In this document: positions 1 to 13,000 of the stretch, piece by piece
Layout of the letters: each line of letters begins with the position of its first letter
How positions within the stretch are numbered: the first letter of the stretch is position 1
NCBI GenBank assembly: GCA_024349245.1
Contig: JALDNG010000093.1
Location: 327,501 to 391,500, forward strand
DNA from: Neodontobutis hainanensis
Taxonomy: Eukaryota > Chordata > Actinopteri > Gobiiformes > Odontobutidae
Direction: 5' to 3'
Length of the DNA: 64,000 bases
Notes under the pieces: model-generated
The model's input: the letters and a program-made list of their open reading frames with translations, nothing else
Told to the model about the DNA's origin: nothing
Database searches by the model: none
Translations under genes and position numbers: made by a program

Positions 1-1157
1 TGTTACACATTTTTCTTCTTTTTAAAGTAATTATTGTTTTAAAAGTATTTTACCGTAAGTATACTAGTTAGCAGATAGAATTAGCAGTGCTTAATGTTAA
101 TGATATGTGATCCATTTTAAATTGATTCTGTGAATTTTTAATCTTGCCTAGACCATATTAACTGAGACTTTTAAAAGCACTTTTCTACTGGAGCAGTACC
201 GTACTGGTTGGTCTGACTGTAGAGGTGGTTCTGCCTGTGTTTAAGGCAGTTAGGACTATAAATGCAATGTTTTATTTCACAAAGTGAGAGCCGTACAACA
301 CCGACAGCGGTTGCACTCAAGTACATTTATAGTACATTTTGTTTTATATTTAAAAAAGAAAAATTCAAGAAACATTTTCTGAGGATTACATTTTGTCCAA
401 TCAATTGACTACAGAGTTTAGCTTTACCTTTTGGAAAGTGGACCACTCTGGAACCAAAGGCCAAATTATCAGCGTGATATGCTTTGGTAATGGAAACTGA
501 TCGTTCCAGTGGAAACAGTCCATTGACTGAGGGACAAAACCTCCATCTTCACAAATACGTCCAGATGCCTTTTTCTTAAACATGTTATATTCTGATCTGG
601 ATGAACAAGAATCTGCAAACAATTTTTTAGACGGATTCTAATAATTATTCCCCCCTATATTATATGATCTAAAAGCAAAAAGAACAATATATAAATCTTT
701 GTCATTTTGTCTCTATACATGGGCAATGTCAGTAAAAAGCAAGGACCTTGATTTGGCTCTGGAGCTATTACTAGCGGCGTGCTTTTTAATTTGTCCCATC
801 AGAAATGACATCACTCACTGCTCTGGCATTTATTGGGCACCTTGACCTTGTGCAGCATTAAGTTTCTCTTCGAATCAATCAAATTAATATAACTTATTGC
901 CCAGGCCTCCAGTCTTCACCTTAAGTGTAATGAGTCACAGAACATAGTTCTTCCCCAAAATGGCTAACATTGGTTACCCAGTCACTGCCTGGAGCAAAAC
1001 TGAAATCCCCCTTTTTCCGATCCATCTCATTTTGATTGAGTTGATTATAATAGGATACTCTTTGCGAGTGATGGTTAATGGTTCTGTGTTCGTGGGGACG
1101 TTTTAATGCTCCTGTGTGGAGTCTGTCCCTGACTGTGCCCTCTGTGTCTGCTCTCAG
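1..1157 (+). other. carm1 intron, no further exon seen
   Basis: Intronic DNA upstream of the 1158 exon. I looked for further CARM1-like exons on the + strand and saw none. The short frame at 401-622 on the - strand has no recognisable content. Confidence 0.6.
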
Positions 1158-2390
1158 TGAACACGGGTATCGTCAACCACACCCACTCCAGGATGGGCTC
1201 CATCATGAGCACAGGAATTGTCCAGGGTAAGACCACACAAATACCAGTTAAGTAAACTATGCGGCCATAGAAGCAGAAGAATACTGGGCTTTGTCACTAA
1301 TGGACCTTTTTGAAAAGGAGTATGCAGTCAGAAATTAAGACCAATTTTGAGCAGCACATCCATTTATTTATAAAACTATATAGGTGATGGTAACAACCAT
1401 AGAGATTCTGAAGCATTAATGAAGTACTTTTTTTCAATGCTAGACTTTGTCTAGAGCTGCATCCATTGTTCAAAAGGAGTTTAAAGTGTCACAAATGAGA
1501 ACTTTAGTAAGCAATTAGATTTGGTTCCAACAGTGTGGTACAGTTACTAAAAGGTGGAGCTCAACACTAAAGTCTATTTATTCAAAGCGACTTGCATGAA
1601 GCTGCCATTAACCAGTGTTACAGCTTGAACACCACTGGGGGCAAGGTGGGATAAGTGTCTTGCCCAAGGACACAACAACAGTATGAGCTGTGGGGAGAGC
1701 GGGAATCAAACTTCTGGTTGAGCCCCAGATTATTAACTGCAGTTTCAGAAGGGGCTTGAAGTCTCTTGCTTTTTGAATCGCAACATTGCACTGATCATAA
1801 GCAAATTTTGTGACATGAAAAAGTGGGTCCCTAAAATTAAGAAAAGCTCTATGAATTTAATGTTTACCATTTATTTAATATAAATTAGGCACCATCCAAT
1901 TACAAGAATAATATAAATATGCATAAAAAAAAATCACATTTGTATTGCAAATTATTATAGGTTCCCATCAGAGAGTCACTATGTCCAAAAACTGTCCAAT
2001 CAGAGCATTAAATAAAACTGCTGCTGTAACCAAATAAGTTAAAAAAAAAGATTTATTCTTGGTTTACAGCTACACTTAGTCCAGGTTTAGTCTTGGTCCT
2101 GGTTTAGTCTTTTGTCCTTAGTTTTGACCTATATACTAGATATTACATTTCACATGTTTTTCTAATGCTATGTCGTCCTAGTCCTGGCCCAGCCCTATTG
2201 CCCCACTGTCTCTGACTATCCCAAAGTAATGCCATGTCCTGTTGTTCCAGGAGCCACCACGGGTCAGTCAGGCCCCAGCAACAGTGGAACCTACTACCCC
2301 GTCACCAACCAGTTCACCATGGGCGGCGCCGCCATCTCCATGGCCTCACCAATGGTCATCCCCAGCAACACCATGCATTATGGCAGTTAA
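1158..2390 (+). CDS. carm1: CARM1 (PRMT4), last two coding exons
   Basis: Two exons, 1158..1226 and 2251..2390, with consensus GT/AG borders and matching phases (the glycine codon is split as G|GA). They encode the C-terminal tail of coactivator-associated arginine methyltransferase 1, with recognisable segments NHTHSRMGSIMSTGIVQ, QFTMGGAAISMASPM and the terminal NTMHYGS, then a TAA stop at 2388. Human CARM1 ends almost identically (from memory). The enzyme methylates arginines on histone H3 and coactivators in the nucleus. This tail is the disordered transactivation part, not the methyltransferase fold, which would be encoded upstream of the window. The segment between the two conserved blocks (TTGQSGPSNSGTYYPVTN) differs most from my memory of the mammalian protein. 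The neighbours yipf2 and timm29 support the call. Confidence 0.93.
1583..1738 (-). repeat. tRNA-derived SINE body fragment
   Basis: Lies in the last carm1 intron. Read on the - strand it contains the body shared with the copies at 41.2, 52.6 and 53.8 kb (TGTCCTTGGGCAAGACACTT type, here as the complement of 1650-1675), followed by a 3' end resembling AAGTCGCTTTG. The tRNA-like head is degraded. Confidence 0.7.
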
Positions 2391-3720
2391 AGCCCTCCCC
2401 ACCACCTGGAGAAGACCCCCTCCCCCCGCATGACAAGAGCCCTTGCCCTACCACCCCCTTAACTGCCCCACCAAAACAGCCAAAACCGATATACCAAAAG
2501 CAGTGCAGTGCAGCACTTTGTACCCTCGACGTCCTCTTGGAGCGCCTGTCCAGTCCATCGCCACCGAGCGGTTATCGCTCTCTTATCCGTCCACACTCTT
2601 GTCTTGCCAACTGTCAAATATACAGCTGCACACTTGCACAGCAGCCGTCACCCTCCCTCATCTCTATGTTATACCGTTTTTTTAAGTGTCAAAAAGACTC
2701 AAACCCGCTTTCCCGAAAAACACGCTTGTCAAATACTAGCGTTAGTCTGAACCACTTTCTCCAATGAAACTGGACATTGCTTTAGTTGTACAGAATTCTC
2801 ATCAACAACATTCTGGACTGCCATGTTGGCTTTACATATCGAATCGTCAAGGATAATCAACAACTCATATCAAACTCTGACAGGTTCCGGACTCAACTTA
2901 TCACTTCAAGTATATTTCCCACTGACCCAGACTTAAATGGAGTTTTGGACTCCTAATTGAATTTTGAAGGAGGAAAATCGGCTTTCTGGTGTTTCCGCTT
3001 CTGCTCATCCGTGTTTTATGTTGTCAAAGCTATGGTCTTAACGCACTCCTCTGCAACTTATTTTTGGCGTTCTAGTAACTTTCCATGTTGAGACAAAACA
3101 TGAATTTATTATGAATTAGTGTCTTTATTGTAGATGCGCGCTTATTTTTTTGTGGTAAGAATTGACAGACAGACTCTTTTCCACATGGGTACTCAATTTG
3201 AAGAATTTTAATTGCAAGTCAACTAGGAGCAGCAAACGTTTTTGTGTCATTCTGTCATTTTCACATGGGATGTTTGTCGTTGGTCTGTACTCAACCAAAG
3301 TCAACTAACTTCTTCTCCACACGTGAAGTTATCATCTGTTAATTGCATTCCATCGTATCGCGTAACCATTCTGTCACAGCCTGTGCTTATACAACCTTAT
3401 GATCATACATCTGTAACAGTTGACCTACCTTTCTCCCAACAACTCGGCTTGTGTTAAATGTGTTTATGCCTCACGTTTTTAATTAGCTAAGGTTTAGAGA
3501 CTGTTCCGTATGTAGACCACTTTCGAAGCTTTTTAGTACGTCACCTACAGACTCGTATCCCTTTTCCTTTTTGAGAGGAAAAAAAAAATTTCGATCTCCA
3601 GTGGCAGGACAATTGTGTCGTTGTGAGGCTAGCGTTAATTCACATTACAATATATAGCCAAGGGCCAGTAGTATTGGGGTAAAGGGTTAGAAATGACAGA
3701 GGATTAGAGCTTCAGTGAGT
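2391..3720 (+). other. carm1: carm1 3' UTR (end not resolved)
   Basis: Sequence directly after the carm1 stop. It has no coding sign; the frames here are chance. No AATAAA is seen before the MITE at 4131. Later candidates at 4433-4438 (inside the MITE) and 6953-6958 are weakly supported, so the transcript end is open. Confidence 0.5.
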
Positions 3721-4130
3721 GTGGCAGACAAGAAACTATCAATATTAACAATTATCTTTATTAGTCATTTGAATTGTTTTACGTTGAGATACCACAAATG
3801 AGAAAATTAGAAAATAGTTTGCTGTGTCCACATTGACCTCCATTAAAATGAATCACTCTTGGGGACTTGTGGATCTTTCAAAGGACCCTGACTTAATCTC
3901 ACTGGGCTGCTATCACATAGACAGGAGGTGGGGCATTCCTTTAGCATGTATATCAAGTGGCCTTAAGGAAGTACATGCTCATTGTCAGTTACTGCTTAGT
4001 GACTTTTTAAACGTATCACAAATAGCTGTTAAAAATAGATACAATGCAGTTTGTCAGCGTTCATTTATATTGCTGAGGTCAGTCTAGTCACCTTTTTCTG
4101 TCCTTTTTTTTTTTTGCTAAAAATCTTATG

Positions 4131-4701
4131 TGGGGCTGGGCGATATGGCAAAAATTTAGACTATTTACAATCTTCAATTTTCTGGGTCTTGGTAACCTAA
4201 AAAGGTTAAGTCAGTGACCAAATGAATTTTTTATTTATTATATTTTTTTGCCAATGCAAAACAAGAGCAAAGCAGCAGCAGTGTACATTACCCTCAGAGT
4301 TAAAATAAAGCAGTTTAGGTTTGATCATTTTAGCCCCAAGTCTCCATAAACCAGGTCTAATATATTTTTTACACATAGCCTTGTTAAAAAAATGTTTAAA
4401 GCCTCTGACCTTGTGGGTTATTTGCATAAATCAATAAAGTAGACGCTGTGCTGCAGAGACACAACACTGTTCCTCTTGATCAGGTTCCTTTCACTTCTCT
4501 AAACCAAGTCATCACAATGGTAAAAGGACTGCTTTCTCTGGGGATGATTAGTGTGTTTAGCATCTGCAGTCACCACAAACATCATGTGAGCTGCTCTGGA
4601 GTTAACAGCAGCATTAGCCACAACACAATGAGCAGTGCAGGGATTTAGAAATAATGGCTGTTTTTGACATTGAACAAAGGTAGATTAATTGCCCAGCCCT
4701 A
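4131..4701. mobile_element. Non-autonomous hAT-like element (MITE)
   Basis: The ends are inverted: TGGGGCTGGGCGATA on the left and the complement of GGGCTGGGCAAT on the right. It is flanked by near-identical 8-bp direct repeats, ATCTTATG (4123-4130) and ATCCTATG (4702-4709). An 8-bp target duplication plus short TIRs fits hAT. It has no transposase and lies downstream of carm1. Confidence 0.75.
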
Positions 4702-4709
4702 ATCCTATG

Positions 4710-7700
4710 TCAAATACTGTCTTCTCTTATTTTATTTCCCCTGAACTTGGATTTAAACGTAATGAACTGTACAATGGGGATAAATTATAGTTAATCACCA
4801 CGGCGTTTGTCTTGGCTTACGTTTAGGTGGTTCTAAGTGGCACATTGTCAAATGATTTAGTGCATTTTTTTAAATCTGTCTCCAACATGGAAAGTGACCA
4901 GAATATGAGCCAAAAACGACCATTGAGCACCGGCCGCCTGCTGCTCCGTGTTTTCACTCCTCCTGCGGATCATCACCCTCTTCGGAATCTGAGGAGAAAT
5001 ATTAACTACTCAGACCGATTAGAAAAAGTCTGCGCTGGATCGTTGGTGTCCTCGTTTACGTTTTGTCCTGCTTCTCTTCCTGACCTCCTTTTGAGACTGA
5101 GAGACTTGCAGACTTTTCTAAGGTTGACCCAGCACTCTCGTCACCGCCGACATATCACGGCTCACCCCTCGCCCCAAATGCACCCCACCCATCCTGCCCC
5201 TTTTTATCAGTCAAAGAGAGCAAGACTGACACATGTATGTATTTGTCCTCTGTTTGTCCCAACTATTGGACAGATGGAACTCATGAATTAGCAAGATTTA
5301 ACAAGAGCTGAAAATGTCTCATTGTAGGATTTTTTTTTTTTTGTCTTATTTTGGTTTGTTTTTCTTTCGCAAAAAAATGACAAATGAAATGAAAAATTAA
5401 ATGTGACCGATATGTTCCAAAAAACATTCTGGAATCAGGTATTGTAGTTTGTTCCCAGGTAGTTACTCACCTGGAGAGTGTGGACACACTTTAACGGTGG
5501 TAGCTAGTGGAGAAGCAACCCTTTTGTCTGTGTGTAGTCAGTAGTGGCATTCAAAAGTGTAAAAGGGAGACTGTCCTTTTTGTCTTGTGTGTTGACCAAG
5601 CAGTAATAACACTTTTGTCATTGTCTTGACGTCGACTCCTCTGCTCACACACAAGAAAAGTCTGCACCGTCCAGGATAACATGGTTAGCATAGCCTCAAT
5701 TTAGCTCTGAATTGCTTATTACGTAGCGGCAAATGAAAATGGAAGACTATATTAGATCTACTATAGGGAAGGGCTAGTTAATATTTGCTTCCACATTAAA
5801 TGACCAATCTAATATGTCCATGCAGCAGGACTGGGCAAATAATATTACACATTAAATGACATTCATCATATTCATTCCTGTTTATACTGTGATTGGGCAC
5901 CCAAGGCCTTATTGGAACTGAACTTATTAAATGGATAGTCCAGTATTTTGTAATCAGGACAAATAGGATATACATGTAGTCCACTTCATTTAGTTCAGAC
6001 CAAAGCAGAAAGCAAGTTAATTTACTTCCTGGTTTTTATTGTCTGTTGGTATTTTATAACCGGGCTCGCTAGATGGTCTGTTTAATTCACGGTACCATCT
6101 GGGAAGGCTTCCATCAAAAACATTTGCAAAGGGCAGGTATTTTAAATGAAAACCTGCCAATCAGAGCAACGTCAGGTTGTTTAAGTTGGTAAAACAGTTG
6201 CTACATTGTCAAAACTTCAGGCCCAGAACTATCATTGCTGCTACATCATTGGTTGAACCGCAAGTGGTTCAAGAGCAGACACTTTGCTTGAATGATACTA
6301 CAGTCAAATATTTTCTCCAGAGACAGACTAGATGGCGCTGTCAGTGGAGTGTGGATAAGGGTTCCATCTTATCGGACTGACTTAAACTTTGAGAAGCAAC
6401 CAAAAACTAAGATGGCCCTTTTATGCACCATACAGTAATAAGGCATTGTACCTCCTTAGCTCTATTTGTAGCTCTGTTTGGCCTCGGCTCATTTTGTTTC
6501 AACAGGCTTTACTCACTAATTTTTTAGGGGGCGTTCACTCAAACGCTAAGAGAGTGACAAGATGAAACATTCAAATTATGTAACTTGATATCTTTCTGAC
6601 CTAAGTCTGTTCAAATAAACCAAAATAAGCAGAGACCAAACATGGAGCAACGAGGTCTGTTTGGGGGCGTTTGGGTTCCTTCAAGTTTGGCAGTCCAATC
6701 AGATTTAGATGGCACCATTTAGTGCGTCTTTTATGAAAATACTTTTATTTGTTCCAAAACAGGCCACTATGAGCACCAAGAACCAGGAGCTGGCGGAACG
6801 TTTCTTTTTATAAACTGTAAATGCACCCGTCTGAGGCTATGTTCCTGTCTTTCTCAAAATTGGGAATGAGCCGTCTGCTGTCCACTGTAGGACTTAAAAC
6901 GGTTCCAAACGTATCAAAGAGAAGCCCAAGAAACTCAACTATTACTTCCTCTAATAAAGTGACATTCTATTCCAGCTCAGTAATAGCTCTGTAATAATAG
7001 GGCAGTATGTGTGATATGACATTGGTTCTACTGTAATTGTTTTTAGCATGTGATAATCATGTAAAATAAACTCTTGCAGGGCTGCATTACTAATTGCTTG
7101 TCCATGGAACAAGCCTCTTCAGCGCACTATGTAATAAAGTCTAGCAGTATGGGTGTTTAACTAATATCTGTGAACACCAACACATTTTTCTTTTCTGCCC
7201 TAAATATTTGTAGAGCTACAGCCGAGACAAATGGAAGGCCTTGACACATGACCTATGGAACAAAACATAACTAATAAAATAGCCACTGAGTGATTCCAAC
7301 ATTGATATTAAAGTCTTGCCCAGTCCAGCTGTGTAGACATAATAGACCACATAAGCGGGTTATTGACATTTACGGAAAATGTGGATGGTCTCCACCAGAA
7401 GTGTGGCTCACAATTCTTAGATGAGTTATTCCAGTCTATTTGTGCGCAGTGTGTCAGTTAATTCATTCCTGGTGCATTTAACTTCAGTTTAGGATATATT
7501 ACCAACAGTGGTGCAAACCCCTTCAAATCCCATTGTCAGCAGTAATGACTATAATTAGTGGTCATTTATTAAGCTCAGGTCACAGGTCTCCACATCTCGT
7601 CAATAGCTGAGTTGTCTTCCATCTGCATTAAAGTGAGAATAAAACCAGTTTTAAATGCACAGCCCAATTCTTAAATCGGGAAGATATGTCCTGATAATCA

Positions 7701-9500
7701 GTGGACCGGTATGAAGAAGCTTTAGTCCAATTTCAGAGCATGTTAAACCTGGAGAAGAAAGGGGTTTTCGTTTAATTCAAATTCTAACTCACTGTCAACC
7801 TACTGCAGGGAAGTAGGGCCCAGAACTTAGTAATGAGGCACCAGAGAGTGGTTTTATCTTTCTTGCCTTGTCAGAAAAAAAATCAACCAAGCAAAGTGTG
7901 ACTTGACATCATTTGGGTTGAGTTGATGTTCAATTTTCCAATATCTTTCAAGTTAACAGCTATTGGCTTTGGGTTTATCTTACTGGGCCCCTAAAAGAGA
8001 AGGATATAAAATAGCAATGGAACAAGTAATGCCCTCTTGCTCTCAAGACTATGTTGATACAGACTTACTGGGGATTTTAAAACAAGTTTGAGATCTTCAT
8101 TGTCATTAAAATCTTTCCACTTACTAGAATAGTCCAAATCAGAACAATGGGTCCCGCAATTATGTATCTTCTCTCACTGTGAATGCATTATCCCAAGTCT
8201 TCTATTTAAGATTATTGAAACTGGAGGGCTTTCACAGAAAACCCATGCAAAGGGCAGGTACCGTTGATGAATTCTTGAAAAGATTGGATGGACCACATGC
8301 CAGTAATCGCCTATCAACAGGTCATTTTTTATTTTAGTTTATTTTTTATGTTTGTGCAACCTACAATATACTTACATTTCAAAAGGGTGTCCCGGGGACA
8401 ATAATTATAGACACGGACCAGGAATCCTTGTGTTTAGTGTTTTAATAGAGAGAAACTTTGATTTAATTTTCTGCAACTCTTTGAAAATTAAGCAAGTGAA
8501 GCCATGGTGTTGGTCCACTATGTTTTAAGGGCTTCTTTTTTTAAGGGCCTCTTCTGAAAGATGCTGGTCCACAAGTTCATTCAGACAAAAGGTTTCAAGC
8601 CAAGGGTCTGAGGTGTCGTGACATTCATCACACAACAAAACACATTCTGGAAAAAAAGTATAAGACTTTTATAACCTTATAATAGTTTTTACAGTTGTCA
8701 TGTTTGCTAGTTTTCCCAGGCTAATTGTTAAGGTACAGAGATGCTCACTGTTAGCTTTTATCAACAACCGGTGTCAGTATTAAGAGCCAAACAATGTCTA
8801 GTGAAAAGCTAAGCCGAAAAAATCTTGGCTAATTAGCATAAATGAATATAGTGAGTGCTCAACATAAAAATAAAAAAGAGGCTGATGTCTGTCTTGTGAC
8901 ATTGTAGATAAACTACAGAACAAGTGCAGAGAAGTGAAAAACAGACTTGCTTAAAGCTTCGATGGAGGGCAATCAAAGTAAACAATATTGGATCCTAATG
9001 TAACTCTATTGCAAGTTACACTTTGTCTACATAGAGAAATATGTTCTCTGCATTTAACACATCCATTCCAGTGGCTCTGCAGCAACCTGTCAGGAGCAGT
9101 GGGGAGCCGCTGAATCATTATAGCTCAACAACTGTGGAATTTGCTGTAGTCCGACTGGTGTTGGTCATGTCTTGCTTGCTTTTTTTCTGCCAACATGGCG
9201 AATAGAACCTATTGAGTCACCTGATGTTCACCTGATGTTCAGAGCTCTACAGGCATATTGTGAAAATAAAAAACATGTTTACACAAAAGGTTTCCTCAAA
9301 ACATTAACTTGGCAAAAGCTAGAAGAATTGCATTTGTATTTAATTAATATAACATAAAGGTAAACATTTGCAGTTTTAAGGATTGACATCAAAAGAACAC
9401 AAAATTATGATGTAAATAACCAAAATTGCATTGCATGGAATGAAAAGAAAAGCCTGTAGTGTTAACCTGTTCTATCAGAGTAATAACTGGTATCAGAAGC
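4710..9500. other. Intergenic DNA between carm1 and yipf2
   Basis: No gene recognised. It is AT-rich, with short dispersed-repeat pieces at about 6095-6165 and 8230-8300 (shared motif GCAAAGGGCAGGTA) and a fragment at about 9005-9120 resembling a common fish repeat (CTCTGCATTTAACACATCC). The 154-codon frame at 4827-5291 shows no domain I recognise and is treated as chance. Confidence 0.6.
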
Positions 9501-9531
9501 GTTCTCCAGTGCATCCTAAAGAACCTGAACA

Positions 9532-9537
9532 TTTATT
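9532..9537 (-). terminator. Candidate yipf2 polyadenylation signal
   Basis: AATAAA on the - strand (TTTATT on the + strand), 542 bp beyond the yipf2 stop. It is the first clear hexamer seen in that direction, so the 3' UTR would be about 550 nt. Not confirmed. Confidence 0.4.
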
Positions 9538-10078
9538 AAAATGTACAGATTTTCTGAAAATAATGTCAAGAATATTTTGAATTGTATTTTAGCCCCTTGT
9601 GTTTTTGAAGAATTTGTGCACACTGTGTATGAAACTGAACATGTTTCCTTATGTAAATTATTGGAAAGTTTGTGTTTGACCTTCTGAGGCTGCCCGGGTT
9701 TTTTTAGGTGATGGTGACACATCAACTCTGCGTTATAAATCTGTGGAACAAAACTTGTGCAAATGATAACTTTTAATGACATGATTGCCATATATTTCAT
9801 TCCTCTTACGTTTTTGTATGAAGAATGCAGATAAAGCAAAATCAATGCTTTGTCAAATTAAAAGAACCAAGCACATTCTGGAAGGTCACAGTAGAAATGT
9901 GCACTTATTGCAGAGGCCCTCAGTCACATCAGTCCACTTCAGGATAAATTAAACCACACACACACTCGCTCTTCCCAAGTCGACGGAGAAACAGCACACA
10001 GCAGCGATGATCAATGACTCAAGAGTTAAGTCTTAATGGATCAGACATCATTCTTCAGCCTTTGGTCCTTCCTGTGGG

Positions 10079-13000
10079 TCAGTGGGTCTTGGTGGTCTGA
10101 TTCTGGAGGTGTACATGGAGCGGGGCAGTTGTAGGGGCAAGTACTGGAACATGGGATGCCGTCTGGAAGAAGTACATCTGAAAAGCACAACAAAATGGAA
10201 GCTTAAAAAAAAACTTGGCTCTATAAACTAAATTGGGCTTTTGTGGGTTTACTTGTGACCCACTTTAACCAACTTTTATTATTATGCTTTTGGGTTTGTA
10301 ATAATTTATTATACTTTTACCTTTTTAAAGCACAAGGTAAAAAATGTAATCCATACAAGTTGCAGCTGTTTCTGTAGCTCTACTCGACACAATATGAAGC
10401 GCTTTTTGGTCATATCTATTTCTGCTGGGGTTGTTCATAGACAACATGGCTAGGGCTACTGTAGGTGCTTAAGGCTGTCAAAAGGGTTTAGAGCAGGGGT
10501 GCAAAATTGCCCCACCACGGGGTTTGATTTGGCCTACCAGTGCTTGTCATGTTTTGCAAAAGAAGGCAAGGCAAGGCAATTTTATTTATATATCACAATT
10601 CATACACTGGGTCACTCAAAGTGCTTTACAGAAATAAAAGACAATTTACAAGATTTAGATTTGGAAACATAAGAAAGATTAAAAGCATTATAAAAGAAGA
10701 AGAGTGCAGATAAAAAAATCATTTTAAGTTGTGGTGTAGGCGGAGCTGAAAAGGAAGGTTTTTAACCTCCTCTTGAACATTGTTAGAGTTGAGGCTTGTT
10801 TTACTTCATCTGGGAGGTTGTTCCAGGTTTTTGCTGCATGAAACTTAAACTCTGCTTCACCCTGTTTAGTTCTAACTCTGGGCACGAGCAGAAGGCCTGT
10901 CCCAGATGTTCTCAGAGTCCGAGGAGGCTCATAAGCTACTAGCATTTCAGAAATATATTCTGGTGCTAAACCATTTAGAGACTTGTAAACCAGCAGTGCT
11001 GTTTTAAAGTCTATTCTCTGAGCAACAGGAAGCCAGTGCAGAGATTTTAAAACTGGACTGATGTGGTTGTACTTCCTGGTGAAGAAATTGCCTGATTGAT
11101 TGAATCTGCAATAATGGTTGAGTATAACCATTGGTTCTGGCCTATGGCATTGGGTCTATATCCCAGAAACAGCCTGGTGCTCACTTTAACTTCAACAATT
11201 AAAAGGTTCTTAAAAAATATGACAATTCAGGTAGGGCTCATCTGATTTTTCCTTTTTTATTATCTCATACCATTTTACATTTACTAATTAACATTTACTT
11301 CCTTTACCATTTCTTTCATAAAAGAAAATTGTTCAAACCTCAGGCCTAGTGAATCTAACGGGGAATGGAACTGAAACGGCTCGTTGAAATGTTGATGCTC
11401 CTACAAACTGTAGGAATCCGCAAAACAGACTCTGTGTATGGCTCCTTTTCAACTATGCTTAATGTGTTCAAAAATGTTTTGTCTCTCTACAGCAAGTATA
11501 AATAGATATCTCAGCTCCTCTCTATATTGAACTCACCTTACAGCCGACTGCCAGGAGCGCATGCAAAACTATTATTGTCCCAACTGTAGCCACTGCCATC
11601 AGCTTTGTGTCGTCTCGGACGACGGGCCAGAATGTAAGCACCAGGACCGAGCCGGAGATCACCATGGCGATCACGATTAGTGTCCAACGCAGCCACTCAA
11701 AGGGTATAATCCACAAAATCTGGAAGGTCGAGACAAAGAGGTCTACTTGAATGAACTGAAGATGCATATAAATACTTTTTGAATGATTTGGTCATGTTTA
11801 AATACTGAGGAGCAGAGGTTGTACTCACTGAGGTGGGAATGTAGATAAAGAGTGAGTAGCCGTAGACACACACAGTCTCCAGGAATGAATAGCCTCCCAC
11901 CTGCCTCTCAGCCCCTTGTCTCCAGGTCAGGAAACCCCATACCCCGATGGGCACCAACCAGGCGTACAGGAAGATGACTACTGCTGCGACTGTGACTGTT
12001 GACCAGATAAACAGTTCAATGAAATCATCAATAGTGTTGAACCTGGGGCTAAGAGGCTGTGACCTCTGACCTCTGTGGAACTGTGGTCTGTAGTGGTAGG
12101 CGGGGTTTCCTAGCTCACTGAAGAAGGTGGACAGGTTTCCACTGATGGCTACTGTAAACACCAGGGTCACGCAGATCCAGAATGGACCTAAAGAACACAC
12201 ACACGCACAAAAAAAAACGATCAAATTTACAAGGTCATGTCTTGTGTTTTGTAAACAAACGTGTTTTATGTTAAAATAATTGTTTTTAGACAGCTTAAAC
12301 ATACAGTATGTAGACGCTGTAGACATGTTGCTACAATGCAACAGCTGGTCCATTAGACACATTTACACATACAGTACATTTATACAGGATGAGTATAATC
12401 AGTAAAGCTGATGCATTTGGTCCATATAAAACACAGTCAAGTCCCATTCTCTTGTTAGTATGGTTCATTAAAGTGGTTCATCATTCCAGACTAATAAACT
12501 AAGAAAACCAACTGAAAAGATGGGTCTTGTTCTGCTTCTGGTTTGTTTTGTTTGTGGTAGGTTCATTTAACGGGCTGCTGAGGTGGTGACCCATTCAGCT
12601 CAAAGCCAACAGAAACTTATTTTATATTGTTGGAGACATATTTGAGGAGAATTCCACAAATACTCTATCCTCACAAGTTGTACCTAGTTGTAAGGTTGAC
12701 TAACCAGGCTTTCCAACGACATAAAATGCAACACCAAAGGGTATAAAAGGGAAAAAAAAAGAAAAGAAAAAATTATTGACTGAAATAACATTTACAAACT
12801 TTTTGAGGAGTTAACAATGTAATTAGATCATATACAAAGATATATTTTCATTTTGCATCAATAATTACATAATATCTGCAAGTACAAGGAGCACTGAAGA
12901 CAAACTAAACTGCAGAAGAAAAACTCAGGACTGCACTGTAAAGACTTGGGAAACTTTTCATGACATATCTAAGATACTCAACAACTGCATAATCTTTGTT

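Noticed and set aside
2234..2767. 177-codon frame overlapping the carm1 last exon
   Set aside because: Out of frame with the CARM1 tail and without recognisable domain; a shadow plus 3' UTR.
4827..5291. 154-codon frame downstream of carm1
   Set aside because: No splice-linked partners, no domain, and composition like the surrounding non-coding DNA.
11697..12362. 221-codon continuous frame on the - strand across yipf2
   Set aside because: It reads through introns at both ends; family comparison supports separate exons at 12071-12187 and 11829-11995.
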